64,000 nt of DNA from Acanthosepion esculentum (lineage: Eukaryota > Mollusca > Cephalopoda > Sepiida > Sepiidae). Below, piece by piece: positions 23,590 through 35,204 of this stretch (the first letter of the stretch is position 1; the number at the start of each line of letters is the position of its first letter). The DNA is taken from contig OZ038482.1 in assembly GCA_964036315.1 (NCBI GenBank), forward strand, positions 8,274,020-8,338,019. Reading direction: 5' to 3'. The notes beneath the pieces were generated by a model that was given only the letters and a program-made list of their open reading frames with translations, ran no database searches and was not told the DNA's origin. A program made the position numbers and the translations under genes.

Positions 23590-23870
23590 TTACTAATTTT
23601 TGCCTCATTTTGTGGTGACAAACATTACTTTGGTAATTCTTGCAAAAATCAAATAATTGTCGGATTTTAATGAACTTTTCAGGACTTATTCACAAATGAA
23701 TAAGATTATTTTTGAAAATTTTATTAGAAAATCTTGGTAAAAATATTTTTTACATCTTTCACCCCCACCTTAATTTTTTTATGAAAGCTTGAGAAATTCA
23801 ATGTGATAATGTTTAGTGACTTTAGTTAAAAAAGCAAGTCTTTGAAGAATTTAAATCACCAAACTCTTTT
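23590..23870 (+). repeat. AT-rich dispersed repeat, copy 3
   Basis: Contains ttcttgcaaaaatcaaataa, gtcggattttaatgaact, aggacttattcacaaatgaa, and the distal blocks gagaaattcaatgtgataat and gaatttaaatcacc in the same order as copy 1. Confidence 0.8.
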
Positions 23871-24614
23871 TGAAAAATAAAAATGAAAAGATATTTATTT
23901 AGAGAAACTTTTAAAATTGCTTTCATGAAAAGGCAATATTGTCTGAAGAAAAAAAATTTCGAGGAAAAATGAATTTTTACAAGATTTTTTTGTTTTTTAC
24001 AATTTTAAATTGAATAATTTATGAAAATTTTAAATCTTTAAAATTCAGTTTCAATAAACTCATACAATCTAACTACCCCGAATATTTTAAAGATGAATTT
24101 CGATTTTTTGTGTACCTTTCAAACGTCCTAATTTTTCTAAATAAGCGAGTTCGTACATAAAAGGTCACGTCTTTTAAGGGTTTTGCTTTTAACTCTTACA
24201 TTACAGAAGAAAAAAAAAGCCATCATGAAAAAATTATCGTCTGCTTGCAATTCGTCGTTACCACTGTTGTAACTGACTTAACAAAAACAACACTAGAAAA
24301 CCGGAATTTGTTTAACAACAAATTTATTACGTTTTGTTACAGGGAAACATAATGTAGAATAGACACTAGGAAAGAGAATGTTTTTAGCCGTGAATGACTG
24401 TTCTCAGCAAAAGCTACTGCTACTCTTGATGTAGGAGTATTTTTATGTCTTTCGTCCGACGGCCGAGTCCAAACTTGTAGGGAAATATTCTCCCTACTTG
24501 TCAACACGTTAGGCGGTCGATAAATCTATTGATTTATATATCAGAAAAATGAGACCACGTAGTTAAGAAATGCTTGTATACAACACTTTATGCTATTATT
24601 AAGTAATATTTGTT

Positions 24615-24910
24615 TCGAATCAGATTAATTTAACTTTAAATTTGCTAATCTTTCTCCAAGTTTTTTTAGAAATATATATTTTATTTTTGCAAGATTTTTA
24701 AAACCGAGAATTAACTTTTGTTTACAAATGTGTCAAAAATGGCCATTTTGATCTACTGAAAAAAAAAATTTATTCCAATCAATATAATTTCAGTTTGAAA
24801 TACGCCAGAGTATTCTGCTTACTAAAAATAGTAAATTTTAAATCTTTTAGCTTTCAATTAAATTTCATATGAAAGCTTCAAGAAAGGTTATTCATTTTTT
24901 AAATTTATTT
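24615..24910 (+). repeat. Duplicated intron segment, copy B
   Basis: Partner of 23020-23320, about 1.6 kb downstream in the same orientation, with taactttaaatttgctaatc, agaaatatatattttattt, cagtttgaaatacgccagag and gaaagcttcaagaaaggtta. Confidence 0.65.
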
Positions 24911-25669
24911 TAAACCTTACGTATACCGAATTAGTGGAGGTACCTAATTTAAATTCAAATTATCGGGGACGTTTGCGGGGGTACTTAAATAAAAAATTGT
25001 TCCTTTTGAGTTTTGATTAATGCCTTTTTTCCTATCTGGAAACGAGTCATTGTTACCCCAAACCTAGTGTTAGTTAAATTAACATACTGCATTAAAACAT
25101 TTTTACTTGCATCTCCCTCTTCAAGCACTGGCGACAGGCCTTTTTATGTTAAAAAGGACAAAAAAAAAAAAATGAGTATTTTAGTGGCAATAACTAATCT
25201 TCCTACCCTCATATTTTCTCTAATTTTTGTTATACTTACAATTTTCTTTTATATAGCAAGCGTAACGATCATCCTTATTTAAAGCTCTGTTGAAAATACC
25301 AACTAGAAACTAAAAACTGATCGGGATGAAGTCAAGTGTGTAGAATATGAGCAGCTCTTAGTGCAAAGGAAGGAAGCCTCTTCTCTTATTTCAATCTCTT
25401 GAAGGAATCTGATAAAAATAAATGCGTTATGGATTTCTTAGAAAATGGATGCTTTTTCCGAAATGAAAGCAAAAAATCGCTGTTTTTTCTGGGTCCTGCT
25501 TTGAATAAAAAAAATATTTAAATTTTCCAAGGATTTGTATTTTAAATTTATAACTAGTAAATAGAATTTCTCGAAATTTCACTTTAAAAAAAAAAAGCTT
25601 CTTTTTTTGTTGTGGAGAGTATGTAAAAAAAAAAAAAAAAATTACCAAGATTCAAGATTTTCAAAAAAA

Positions 25670-25850
25670 ATAAATGTTTCAAATATAATTTCATTCATTT
25701 GTGAATAAGTCCTGACAGTTTCATTAAAAATAAATGATAATTATTGTTATGTGACAATTATTTGATTTTTGCAAGAATTTCCAATTCAATGTGTTTTTCA
25801 CCACAAAGACTCAAATTTCCCATAATTTATGGTCACCTATTGACTTGCCG
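25670..25850 (-). repeat. AT-rich dispersed repeat, copy 4
   Basis: Reverse orientation: catttgtgaataagtcctga, cagtttcattaaaaata, tttgatttttgcaagaattt, ccaattcaatgtgtttttc. An inserted run of about 20 bases interrupts the core. Confidence 0.8.
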
Positions 25851-26884
25851 CCTTAAGAAAAACAAAATTTTTAATTCAAATTTGAGGGTTCTAAAAAAAA
25901 AAAGTATTTAAAATGCGTTATTTTTTTATTTTTTCTAAATGAAGTCCCTGTCGTTACTTGTCGACTTTAGATTTTTCATGTGACACTAGTTTTAGATCAC
26001 ATCGTTGTTTCTGTTCTCTTTTACTACAAAGTAAAATAACTGATTTTTGTTTCTTCCAAACAGTTTTGCATTGAAGGTGAGAACTAGGGAATAAAAAAAA
26101 AAGCAATGTTAACTTGGATTCCTGGGCGACTCTAAAAATCTGTTCGGCGGACAGTGTCAGCTTTTAAATGTTGAATAAAACATTTCAAGGGTTAAATAAA
26201 ATTTCTATATCGAAAAAGTAAATGTGGTTATGTTTCATTTTTTTAGCATCTTTTAGTGTCTGAACGTTTTTTTTAGCTACATACATCTGATGCTTTTTAA
26301 AATAATTGCACTTGTTTGAGTTTGAGGTTTTTAATTTTTTTAATTTTGTGAAATCTCAAAATTCCACCACTGACATCTGTTTGTCTTTAAGAACTCTTAC
26401 AAAATAACTTGTTTTTATATCAATTTATTCATAAATGAGTAAATAATTTTTTAATCAGACTTTTTGGTAGATTTAAAAAAAAAAATTTTTTTCGCATAAA
26501 AAATTACAAATAGTAAATTTTCTTTTTGACGCCCGTGCTAAATATCTCTTAAAATTTTCCCAAATCATCATAATTCCATGTAAATGTACATGCTGAACTA
26601 GAATTAACAATTAAATTATGAAAAAAACCTACCATTTTGGAGTTATCGACAAGAAAAAATTGGACTTCTTGTTGGTCATTCGTCCACCATTACTGCCATA
26701 ATGTTTAGTAATTTACTGTGGGATACATGAGGCAGCGAAAGCACAAATTTTGGCCAATTTACTTCTTTTACACTACAGACTTTCGGTGCAAAAAATCACT
26801 ATGCACTAAACCCTTAGTTTGAGGTGTATGTAGATTCAGGTAACCCACAGGGAATTCTAAAATGAACCCTTTACGAAGGTAGAC

Positions 26885-27010
26885 ATTTTTAATACTACTC
26901 ACCCAGTTTCCACTGAGTTCAAATACATACTGGCCGGCGCAGGGATTGAATTGAACTCACAATTACTGTTCACCAAATTCACAAACCAACGTTTTAATCG
27001 AGCTATTGGA
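26885..27010 (-). mobile_element. tRNA-derived SINE (family 2), head fragment
   Basis: The reverse complement reads ccaatagctcgattaaaacg, tggtttgtgaatttggtg and attgtgagttcaattcaatc, matching the + strand copies at 43.39 and 59.58 kb. The B box is gagttcaattc. Body and tail are truncated. Confidence 0.75.
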
Positions 27011-27700
27011 CATTAGTAAATTGGTTGAGTTGACAATGTGGAATCCATTTACCAACTGCTCCTTGTTTGCTTTATGGTCTGTATTTATGACTTCCATTAA
27101 ACAAGTGCTGGCTCACAAAAACATCCCTCAAAAATGCAAGGGGAAATGCTGTCAGTGGTCGATTAATAATTTGTATTATATTTTGAATGTTTTCAATGCT
27201 ACCAGAAGTGCCACTTGGAGCCTATGCATAAATAACTGATTTTGGCCTTTCGACCGCCTGACACTTGTGATGGAAACTTCCAGTTGACCCAACAGTTTGT
27301 TTCTTCTTTTTTTCCATCATAAAAGAGGAACATATATGTGGCTAAATATTAAATTTTAACATCCCTTAATAATTATAAGGATTTTTTTTTAGCGGAGAAG
27401 AGAGAACGTCACCCCTCTTATCCCAAATATTGAATAAAAAAACAAAACTCCAAGGTCCGATGTGAAATTTGAAAGCGACAAATATTTAATTTATTTCATT
27501 AACACAAAACAATAGAACAGAATACAAGTTTTAAAAATAAATTTACACAAAAAATTCCTTTTGTGTGCCTTTGTAAAAGGCAAGATAACAAATTAAAAAA
27601 AAGAAATATGGCTCTTAAAAAAAAGATATAAATTATTCAACAAACTTTCAATAACTGAAAAAACTTGAAGGTACAACACAAATTCCTTTTTTAAAACGGG
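27011..27700. other. Intron 1, nothing recognisable
   Basis: AT-rich; a 77-codon + strand frame at 27006-27239 shows no family features. Confidence 0.35.
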
Positions 27701-27706
27701 TTCAAA

Positions 27707-27755
27707 AACCCGGATATAAGAGAAAATTTGCTGACAACTCTCTTATATCCGGGTT
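27707..27755. repeat. Stem-loop with perfect 17-bp arms
   Basis: aacccggatataagaga (27707-27723) and its exact complement tctcttatatccgggtt (27739-27755), with a 15-base loop. Confidence 0.95.
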
Positions 27756-27811
27756 ACACTGTATACAAAATTTTAACAAGATACTTTGAGAAGGGACAAT
27801 ATAATTACATT

Positions 27812-27836
27812 TAAAAAAAAAAAAAAAAAAAAAAAA
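27812..27836. repeat. Poly-A run
   Basis: About 25 A; could mark the tail of a decayed retroposed sequence. Confidence 0.9.
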
Positions 27837-28439
27837 GGTTCAAAATGCATTCTTTCAAAACACACATTTTGGCAGGGTTCACCAGAGTCACTGCAGTTTT
27901 AACAATTTTGGTTCTTGTTGAACACAGTTTGAATCATTTCACTGATTTCACTTTCGTTTTACTTCTTTTTTCTGTTTTCTGTCTCCATTTGCTTCTTACT
28001 TATTTCATATTAAACAGCCCAGCTCATCCACTTACATGCTTGGTGGTAAACAGTAGTAAAGAGAGGGAGGGAAAAAAAAAATGAAAAGTTAACTTTTTAA
28101 CAAATGTTTTTATTTTAAGCAGGTTAAAACTAAAAAACATTTCTAATTTTGCTGTTAGTTTTGATTTAAACACTCGAATTGCTCATGATAACATCGGTGC
28201 GTGGGAAACAAGATTTTAACCAAAAATTTGAAAGTTCTAAAAGACTAAAATATAAAAAAAATGAAAAAATTTTTTACATTTTACAACACAAAAAAAAATC
28301 CTGTGGTCTTTCCTCTTTAATAATGGCACAAAAACTTTGATGATAAGACTTTGTTTTTATTAAGTCTTTTTTTTTTATAATATTACACACACACATAACC
28401 TATTATGTGAGAGAAATTAGGTGTCTTCTAAACATTTCT

Positions 28440-28700
28440 AATTGGGTGTTTATTAATCTGTCGCAGTTAGCTCCCCTTCATTTTCTTAACACTTCACCAG
28501 GGGTCTCTCTCTCCCGGGAGTATAAATACGGGCTGACCTTTCGCCTCTGTCTCTCTTTCCACAGCTCTTTCCACGGCTGCGCCCACGTGCGGCCAACTTG
28601 CCTTGCTTGAGGCCGGCAACCGTCGCACGTGGTGCGAGGTACAAAAACCTTTTCTTAACATCTCCAGTATGTGAACTCTCACACACAACCAGCATTTCCC
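28440..28700 (+). promoter_or_regulatory. GC-richer block with TATA box and two CACGTG E-boxes
   Basis: TATAAATA at 28521-28528 sits between cccgggag and a pyrimidine-rich stretch (ctctgtctctctttcc) suitable for an initiator. Two CACGTG sites follow at 28584-28589 and 28626-28631, inside a 9-bp inverted repeat (28583-28591 and 28625-28633). It stands out from about 10 kb of AT-rich flank. It may be a solo LTR promoter, an alternative internal promoter of the kinase, or the start of an unrecognised transcript; no coding frame supports the last. Confidence 0.4.
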
Positions 28701-29046
28701 ATGTTCAGGGAATACGCTAAAACAAAATTCACCAAACCGTACGGACATTTCAATTCAATACACAACACAATAACTTTCGATACAGACACTAACGCTTTAT
28801 TCATGTTTTAAATGATGTATTTGTAATTCGTGTTTTTAACCTGTTTGTTAATAATATATATTTGTTCGCATACATATATATCTGTCTTGTTTGTTTCTTT
28901 GGACTCCATTAAAGTCCAACCTTTTTATGTGGCTGGACCGGCCAGAGATAATTCATCTTCTCTACTTCTTCCATTCACACCACCACACGGCCGGTCCACC
29001 ACAAATCAATAGTTAATTTTACTATACATCTTTTAATTTTACTATA

Positions 29047-29390
29047 CATCATAGCCGAGTGGTTAGAACATTTTCTTTCTGACCAATGAGATGTGGGTTT
29101 GAATTTCACCATAATTGATTTGTCAAGAATGTGATTTCTTGATGTTATTAGTTTGGGGATACTATCCCAGCATGGGGCACCTTCTGAATGTGCATGAATA
29201 CCACATAACGTGTATAAATGGAACTGTTTGGAAGTCATTGAATGTTCTGTTAGCATCGTGACCATCGCTTTTGATCATACTGGCATTGTTCAAACTGGTG
29301 ATCCCAACAGATTATACATTCTCTGACAGAAGCTGCAACTCAAGTCTGCTCAGTATAGTTGCAGTATAAACCATTAATGGGTTTTGTACA
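29047..29390 (+). mobile_element. tRNA-derived SINE (family 3)
   Basis: tRNA-like head: A box tagccgagtggttagaaca and B box gggtttgaatttc about 35 bases later, followed by a unique-looking body to about 29390. No second copy in the window, so the body boundary is uncertain. Confidence 0.55.
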
Positions 29391-29399
29391 AACACAAAT

Positions 29400-29684
29400 G
29401 GACCTGAGCAAGTTTTTCAACAGAGATTGGTTAACCACTCTAGCAGACAAGTATGCTTGGAAAATGAGGGTAGCCAGACATTATATGAGGTATATAAACC
29501 AATGATTAGCATAAAAACCTTTGCTGGGAAATTTCTTGACTCGCAATATTTCCACACACGCCCAAAACACAAGTATGTATGAGTGTTCTCTCTCATGTTA
29601 CTTGATGTATTCAAGTATTTATTTTTTCCTTTTCTTTTTATAATTTCTTTTATATTTTTAATACTTTCTCTTCTTTTTTTATTC

Positions 29685-29719
<35 letters not shown>

Positions 29720-30135
29720 CAACTAGTATGGAAAGCTGCACAAATTCTATGGTAATGTGAATGAAACAATGTAATGTGTACAAGTTTCCTTCATGAAAGT
29801 TTCTAAAATGTTTTTCATTTAGGTTTTTGCTGACAAAGAGGTAGATGTTGCTTATCTGATAAAAACCAAAATATCTCTGACTAATTTCCATTTGCAAATT
29901 AGTCTGAGATATTCTGCATTTTCAATTTTTTTTTTTTTTACTTTTAATGATATAAGAATAGGTTTGATGAAAAAAGGCCCCAAACTCGATAAAAAAAAAG
30001 TTTTGTCATCAAAATGTTTATTTTTATTATTTTTTGAAATTTTTTAATCCTTTCTAGCACATTCGAAATTTTGCTTAAAAATCTTGTTTTGTTTACATCA
30101 GCAGCCAAACCAATGATAAAGGTTTGTTTATTTTA
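29400..30135. other. Intron 1, AT-rich with long poly-T at 29690-29719
   Basis: Apart from the poly-T run (frames read as poly-Lys on the other strand) nothing is recognisable. Confidence 0.5.
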
Positions 30136-30139
30136 TTTA

Positions 30140-30310
30140 TTTTTTTTCACTTTTATTGGTGAAACACACATTAATTTGAAAATTCTTGCAAAAATCAAAT
30201 AATTGTTGGATTTTAATGAAACTTTCAGGATGTATTCAGAAATGAATTAAATTTTTTTTTTTAAATTTAATTTTGAGAATTTCAAATTTTAGGGTGGGGA
30301 TTTTTTTTTT
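30140..30310 (+). repeat. AT-rich dispersed repeat, copy 5
   Basis: Contains ggtgaaacacacattaattt, attcttgcaaaaatcaaata, attgttggattttaatgaaa and ctttcaggatgtattcagaa. Confidence 0.8.
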
Positions 30311-30399
30311 TTTTTAAACAGTTACACATTGCTTAGAGTATGGCGCTTAAAGGTCGTGTGCCAGTATCTTGTAGGTGAGTTGCATTATTCGCTTGTAAA

Positions 30400-30660
30400 C
30401 AATTAAAGTAGCATACAAAAACTTGGGTTTCTACTAGGGATGTTTATTCTCTTTATATATTGTGTATAATTAGGCAGTAATTTTTCATTGATGCATGTTT
30501 CATTAAATAATATAGACAAGTTTTGTCTCTTTATTTTAAGTAAGTTCCTTTCATATTGTCTGATAAGCTTCATAACATTATCATTGAAAGACGAAAGGAA
30601 ATCACCATATTGATACATGTTTTAATCCTATCTAAGCTTTTGGCATACATAAGCCATTAT
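30400..30660 (-). repeat. Dispersed repeat with degraded coding sequence (partner of 5.8 kb copy)
   Basis: The - strand reads KLIRQYERNLLKIKRQNLSI, then LFNETCINEKLLPNYT. It matches the peptide at 5.88 kb. Open for 71 codons here. Tentatively Penelope-like. Confidence 0.45.
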
Positions 30661-31754
30661 CAAAGATGACAATTTCTTTCAATATATCAAACAATACACG
30701 GACAAAACAATAATGATAGTCTGTTTTTGTTTCATGAAAAATTTCAAATCAACAACCAACTCATGTATATGAGACATGGAAGCGAAAATCACATCGCAGG
30801 TCGTGACGTCACACATGACCACGTGAGAGTGAAAACGAGAAGTAATAAGATGAGGATACTAATCTAATTCATGGAATAATTGGCAAGACTTCAGCTCAAA
30901 ATAAAATATTTTAAATCCTTTGAGAAATGGTAACTTTTTTTTTTTTTTCCAGAAATCATAAATTAACATCCCATTTTTTTGTGACTTTGATAAAAAAATG
31001 GGATAATTTGTTGCTATGATCATTTGGGGCTGGGGGCATAATCCAACTAATGTTAAATTGGGGAAACAGGGTTATTAGTGTTCTTTGTATAGCATATCAA
31101 ATGTACATCCCTCCCCCTGCGATTGATGGCTGACCAACAAATTTAACTGTTTGAAGTATGTATCATTTTTCTTTTCTTTTTTTTTTTCTTTTTTTAACAG
31201 GCTGATTTTAGATGATTCTGAACTTGTTGGTTTAATAAAATAGTAGAAATATGAAACATAATATTCTTCATCATGTGACTTGAAAAATGAATTTTTCACC
31301 TCTTGAGTTTCAATATGACAACTAACAATTGTCCCAGGAGAAAATATTTCTGAGTAAATGGAATGTGAGATTCTAACTGAAGTGAACTACTTGTTTGCCA
31401 TTGGGAAAAGTGTTTTAAATTTTATATTCTAGTTACATAAATGTAAAATCTCCTGTATTCAGCAGTCATATTTTATTTTTGACACATTTATTTTTTTTGC
31501 AAGAACTTTTTTTCTAACTATAATGTCAGTTTTTGGTTTCTATTTTTTCCTGTGATATTTCTCTTCTTGCTAGGGAATTTATCGATGATACAAATGCAAA
31601 ATTAGTTTCTTTTCCAAAAGTTTGGATTTATTGAGGACACCCACACACATGCAAAATTAGTTTATTTTCTAAAAATTACCATTTTGGATCAATCATAAAA
31701 ATTGCTCTATCAGTAACTGGTAAGAAATCCCATCCTTGACGCCACCTCTTTTTA

Positions 31755-32128
31755 TACAGTATTTACATTAGTCGGACTATTGTCCTCATATTTGTCGCCA
31801 TATTTGTCACAACGTTTCGGCCGTTGTACGCTCCGGCCTTTTTCAGGTGGTTGGAATTTCGAACCGAACCCTTTATTTCGATCACTGGGGTAGACTGTTC
31901 TAGTTCCCCGAGCCATGTTTGATGGATGTCAGTTATCAGTTATCTCCTGGTAATTTTCCCTCTGAAAGTTCTCCACTGCCTGAACCGGGTATTGAACTCA
32001 CACTCCTTGGGTCTGTCACTGGATCTAACCAACGCCTTTATTCACTGTACCATGTGTCCTTGAGGAAACGGTGTGACAAATATGGCGACAAAGATGAGGA
32101 CAATAGTCCGACTAATGTAAATACTGTA
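31755..32128 (-). mobile_element. tRNA-derived SINE (family 1) bounded by inverted copies of its own tail
   Basis: The reverse complement reads the family 1 head (gtacagtgaataaaggcgtt; B box gagttcaatacccgg), body and tail. The tail at 31755-31810 is repeated in inverted orientation at 32073-32128 on the head side; the arms match at 55 of 56 positions. Confidence 0.88.
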
Positions 32129-32129
32129 C

Positions 32130-32430
32130 ATAATACCTCATCTCAGAAATATAGACAGACCTCTTTTTATTGTAACAATAAAAAAAGCTGATGTCAAGGA
32201 TGATACATATGTATTCAGATAAAGTTTTTAACATGAAAAATGATACATTCTTAGAATATCTAGTGAGGATTAAACTTAACTGTCAATGGCTTTCAAAATC
32301 CCCATTTTACAGTTTCAAAAGTAAATGCTTCAGTTTAAAAGAAATAAGCAGTCTAATTTCTTTCCTTTTTTTCTATCAACTTTGTGTTGCTTTTTAGCAA
32401 AATTAAAACATTAAACTAAAAACTAGAATC
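32130..32430. other. Intron 1, nothing recognisable
   Basis: AT-rich, no domain or repeat seen. Confidence 0.35.
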
Positions 32431-32439
32431 CTGCTCTTA

Positions 32440-32680
32440 AGTAGCCTCATCAGATCAAGACTTTTATATGGATGCCGTGCATAGTGCCAAACTTGTTCCA
32501 AGATATCAAAACTATCAGCTGTATACGACGACTTTCTCAGATCGATGAGTAAGATGGCTTTGAGCAAGTAAAGTATGTAGGCCTCAGTGAGGACAATCCT
32601 TCATCAAACCTTGCAGACTGGCACTACAGAATCACAAAGAACCGTACCAAATAACAGAAACCACATCACTATCCTGAATT
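32440..32680 (+). repeat. Dispersed repeat with partner at 53.2 kb
   Basis: Shares cagaatcacaaagaac, gtaccaaataaca and aaaccac in order with 53150-53250, preceded in both by ccttc(tt/at)c-a-aaccttg-gactgg. Class unknown; possibly the 3' part of a LINE. Confidence 0.55.
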
Positions 32681-32782
32681 AGTTTATATTTACTTGCTTT
32701 TACATCTATTTTTTTATGTGAACAATATGTCAAACATGGTGATATGAAAATATTTTTTGTAAATGTGGTTATTCATATATAA

Positions 32783-32785
<3 letters not shown>

Positions 32786-32875
<90 letters not shown>

Positions 32876-32883
32876 GTGTGTGT
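32786..32883. repeat. Compound (CT)n(TA)n(TG)n microsatellite
   Basis: CT run followed by TA run and a short TG run. Confidence 0.95.
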
Positions 32884-32889
32884 AGATGT

Positions 32890-33780
32890 GCCATGATATT
32901 TGTGAGTAACTTTGTATTTTTATAATTACTTGGATGTTTATATTTGACTTCTACTTTTTTTAACTTGAAGTATTTTGGTGGATGTGTGTTTTTATATAAT
33001 TTTTTTTCTCTAATTATGTATACAGTTTTTTACTTTTTTTTTTTAACAATCTCTGTAAATAATATGGATTGCTCCACTACTACGTTAATCCAGTATATAT
33101 GCCAGAATTTAAATTATGTAACCTGATGTTTGTATTGAATAATGCTATAAGTGAGGGGGGGGGATATATTTATTAATATATAATTTTTAGCTCTGTTATT
33201 TTACATTGAACACTATTTTATTAACACCAGGACTCAATGTGATGTCTATTTCCTGGTAGTCAAGATGTGTAAAGAGTTGTGAAGAGCACACAAGCTGCTG
33301 AGACACTGGCAGTGGTTGACATGGTTGATACATGTATATACTACAGGAAATTATTTCTCGAATTGTTGGGTTTTGAGGATGTTGTGAATAACATCCCTGT
33401 TGTATGCAAAATTCAGGTGTTTGCAAATCAGCCCAATGTTAGCACTCAGATTCTTAGAATTAGATGGCTATCTTGCATGAAATGTTGATCAATAAAGAAT
33501 TGTCTGACATTAAATGGGTGTCCACGAGTCACCAAATAGCTGACTCATTTACCAGATGAGTTGTTCCCTCATCCAAGATTCTTGGACATATTATGGATCC
33601 TAAAAGAATATTTGACTTAGGTTTTATTTATAAAATTTCTTTGTTGCTTGTGTTATGTACTCTGTGTGCCTTTGAAGAAATGGGGGAAGTGTTAATGTTG
33701 TAGTTATTGCCCTTGCTATTTGGTTGTTGTTTAGTGCCACCAGGTGGTGGCTTCTATAAAATGCTGGCAGCCATATTGAA
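32890..33780. other. Intron 1, mostly AT-rich; nothing recognisable
   Basis: 33196-33490 is less AT-rich but gives no recognisable domain in either strand. Confidence 0.35.
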
Positions 33781-33809
33781 AATGTTTCATTTGTTCAATT
33801 GTCAATATT

Positions 33810-34200
33810 CAGACTAATAGGAGGATGGTAATTAGACATAGGTTAAGCAAGATGTCTTCTGAAGTGGTGAACATGGGTGCAGAATTGCACAAGGAAGATA
33901 TCCGTCGAGGTTCCGGTCAGCACATTTGTCAAGTCAAAACCTCGGAGGGGCATACTCTTCAGGCCACTGATGACATGCGCGAGGTGTTTTGGCAACATTT
34001 CGAGAGCCGGATTGGTGACGGACGAGTTTTTGTGGTGAATGTGCAAATTGTAATGAGTGAATGTGTTGTGAATCAGATTAGCTAGGTATAGGACAGTCAC
34101 TGTAGACCAGCCTCAACCCCTTCCCCCTTTTTGGCCTTGTGCCATAATTGTATATTTTTTTATACAATAAATATACAGACTAACAGGAGGATTGCAGATA
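33810..34200 (+). pseudogene. Probable LINE ORF2 fragment (region before RT)
   Basis: The + strand frame includes LHKEDIRRGSGQHICQVKTS and GHTLQATDDMREVFWQHFES, a pattern of the stretch between endonuclease and RT (residues like E-x-x-W/F-x-x-H-F) in several LINEs. A short duplicated segment (cagactaataggagga at 33812 and cagactaacaggagga at 34177) flanks it. Confidence 0.4.
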
Positions 34201-34209
34201 CAATTAATT

Positions 34210-35200
34210 CATTGAGGATTAACAAGGACAATATGGATAAAGACAAAAGGAAAACTTATCTTAATGCATTTCGTCCTCCAAGGGAATTTATCAAGGCAAG
34301 GATTTTATTTTGTAACAAGTATTTATAGACAAGAGCAAAAATGTTGTCAGTTCTTCAAAATTTTTAAATTTAAGAAATGTTTGCAAATATTCATCAGGCT
34401 AACTAAAACGTCTAGGTAAGTTATGTGTTATCTATGAACACAAAAGGGATCTTATATACAACAACTTATCAAAGGCATTAGTTATACATAGAAATTAATT
34501 CAACCACAATTTTGATCTAAAGAATGCCACACTTATTAAAAGAGAAAGTAACTTAGATGGAAAATTCTCTAAAGTGCCACTATTGAAACTTATCAATATA
34601 TATTACACACACACATATACCGTGAACAATTACGTAGGAGCAAGCAAGTCAGAGTGGCTTGCATCTGGTGCAAAGGAAAATAAGTCCCTTACCTCAATAC
34701 ACAACACATAGCAACGGAATTTTGTTCCTTGAAACTAGCATGTATCTCCTCTCCTTGCGTTAGATTATTCTAAAAAGTGTATATTCCATAACGGTGGCTT
34801 TTGTACAGTTTAGCGTGTTTTGACCAATAGCAATTCATGTGCTGATTGGTCAGACTAGAGGATGCCATTTGCCTGGGTAACTGAGGACAAAAGTGAAGAA
34901 CACTAATTGGTCAGTCGGCCCTGGTGTTGGTATGATAAAGGAGGGCTGAAGCAGTGAGAAGCAGAAGGATTTGTATGTTGGTGACGTGTGCAGGAAATCA
35001 AGAACGGTGGATTGAAAAAATATTTAGTGTTATACGAGCAACATTAGAGGAACACCAGCTCATTTACACTACAATATATAAACATTTTCTTGGATTTCAG
35101 TGAAAATTTAAATATAAAATGTTCAATGTCAAAGAGTTTGTTTTATTTTATATTATTTTTTATGTCAGTTTCATTGTTTTTAATTTTTTTAAAATATTGA
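34210..35200. other. Intron 1, nothing recognisable
   Basis: 34780-35000 is less AT-rich (ggtggcttttgtacagttta and so on) without a match. Confidence 0.35.
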
Positions 35201-35204
35201 ATCT

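Noticed and set aside
24360..24560. Possible self-cleaving ribozyme (folded, GC-containing patch)
   Set aside because: No hammerhead core (CUGANGA with GAAA) could be found on either strand.
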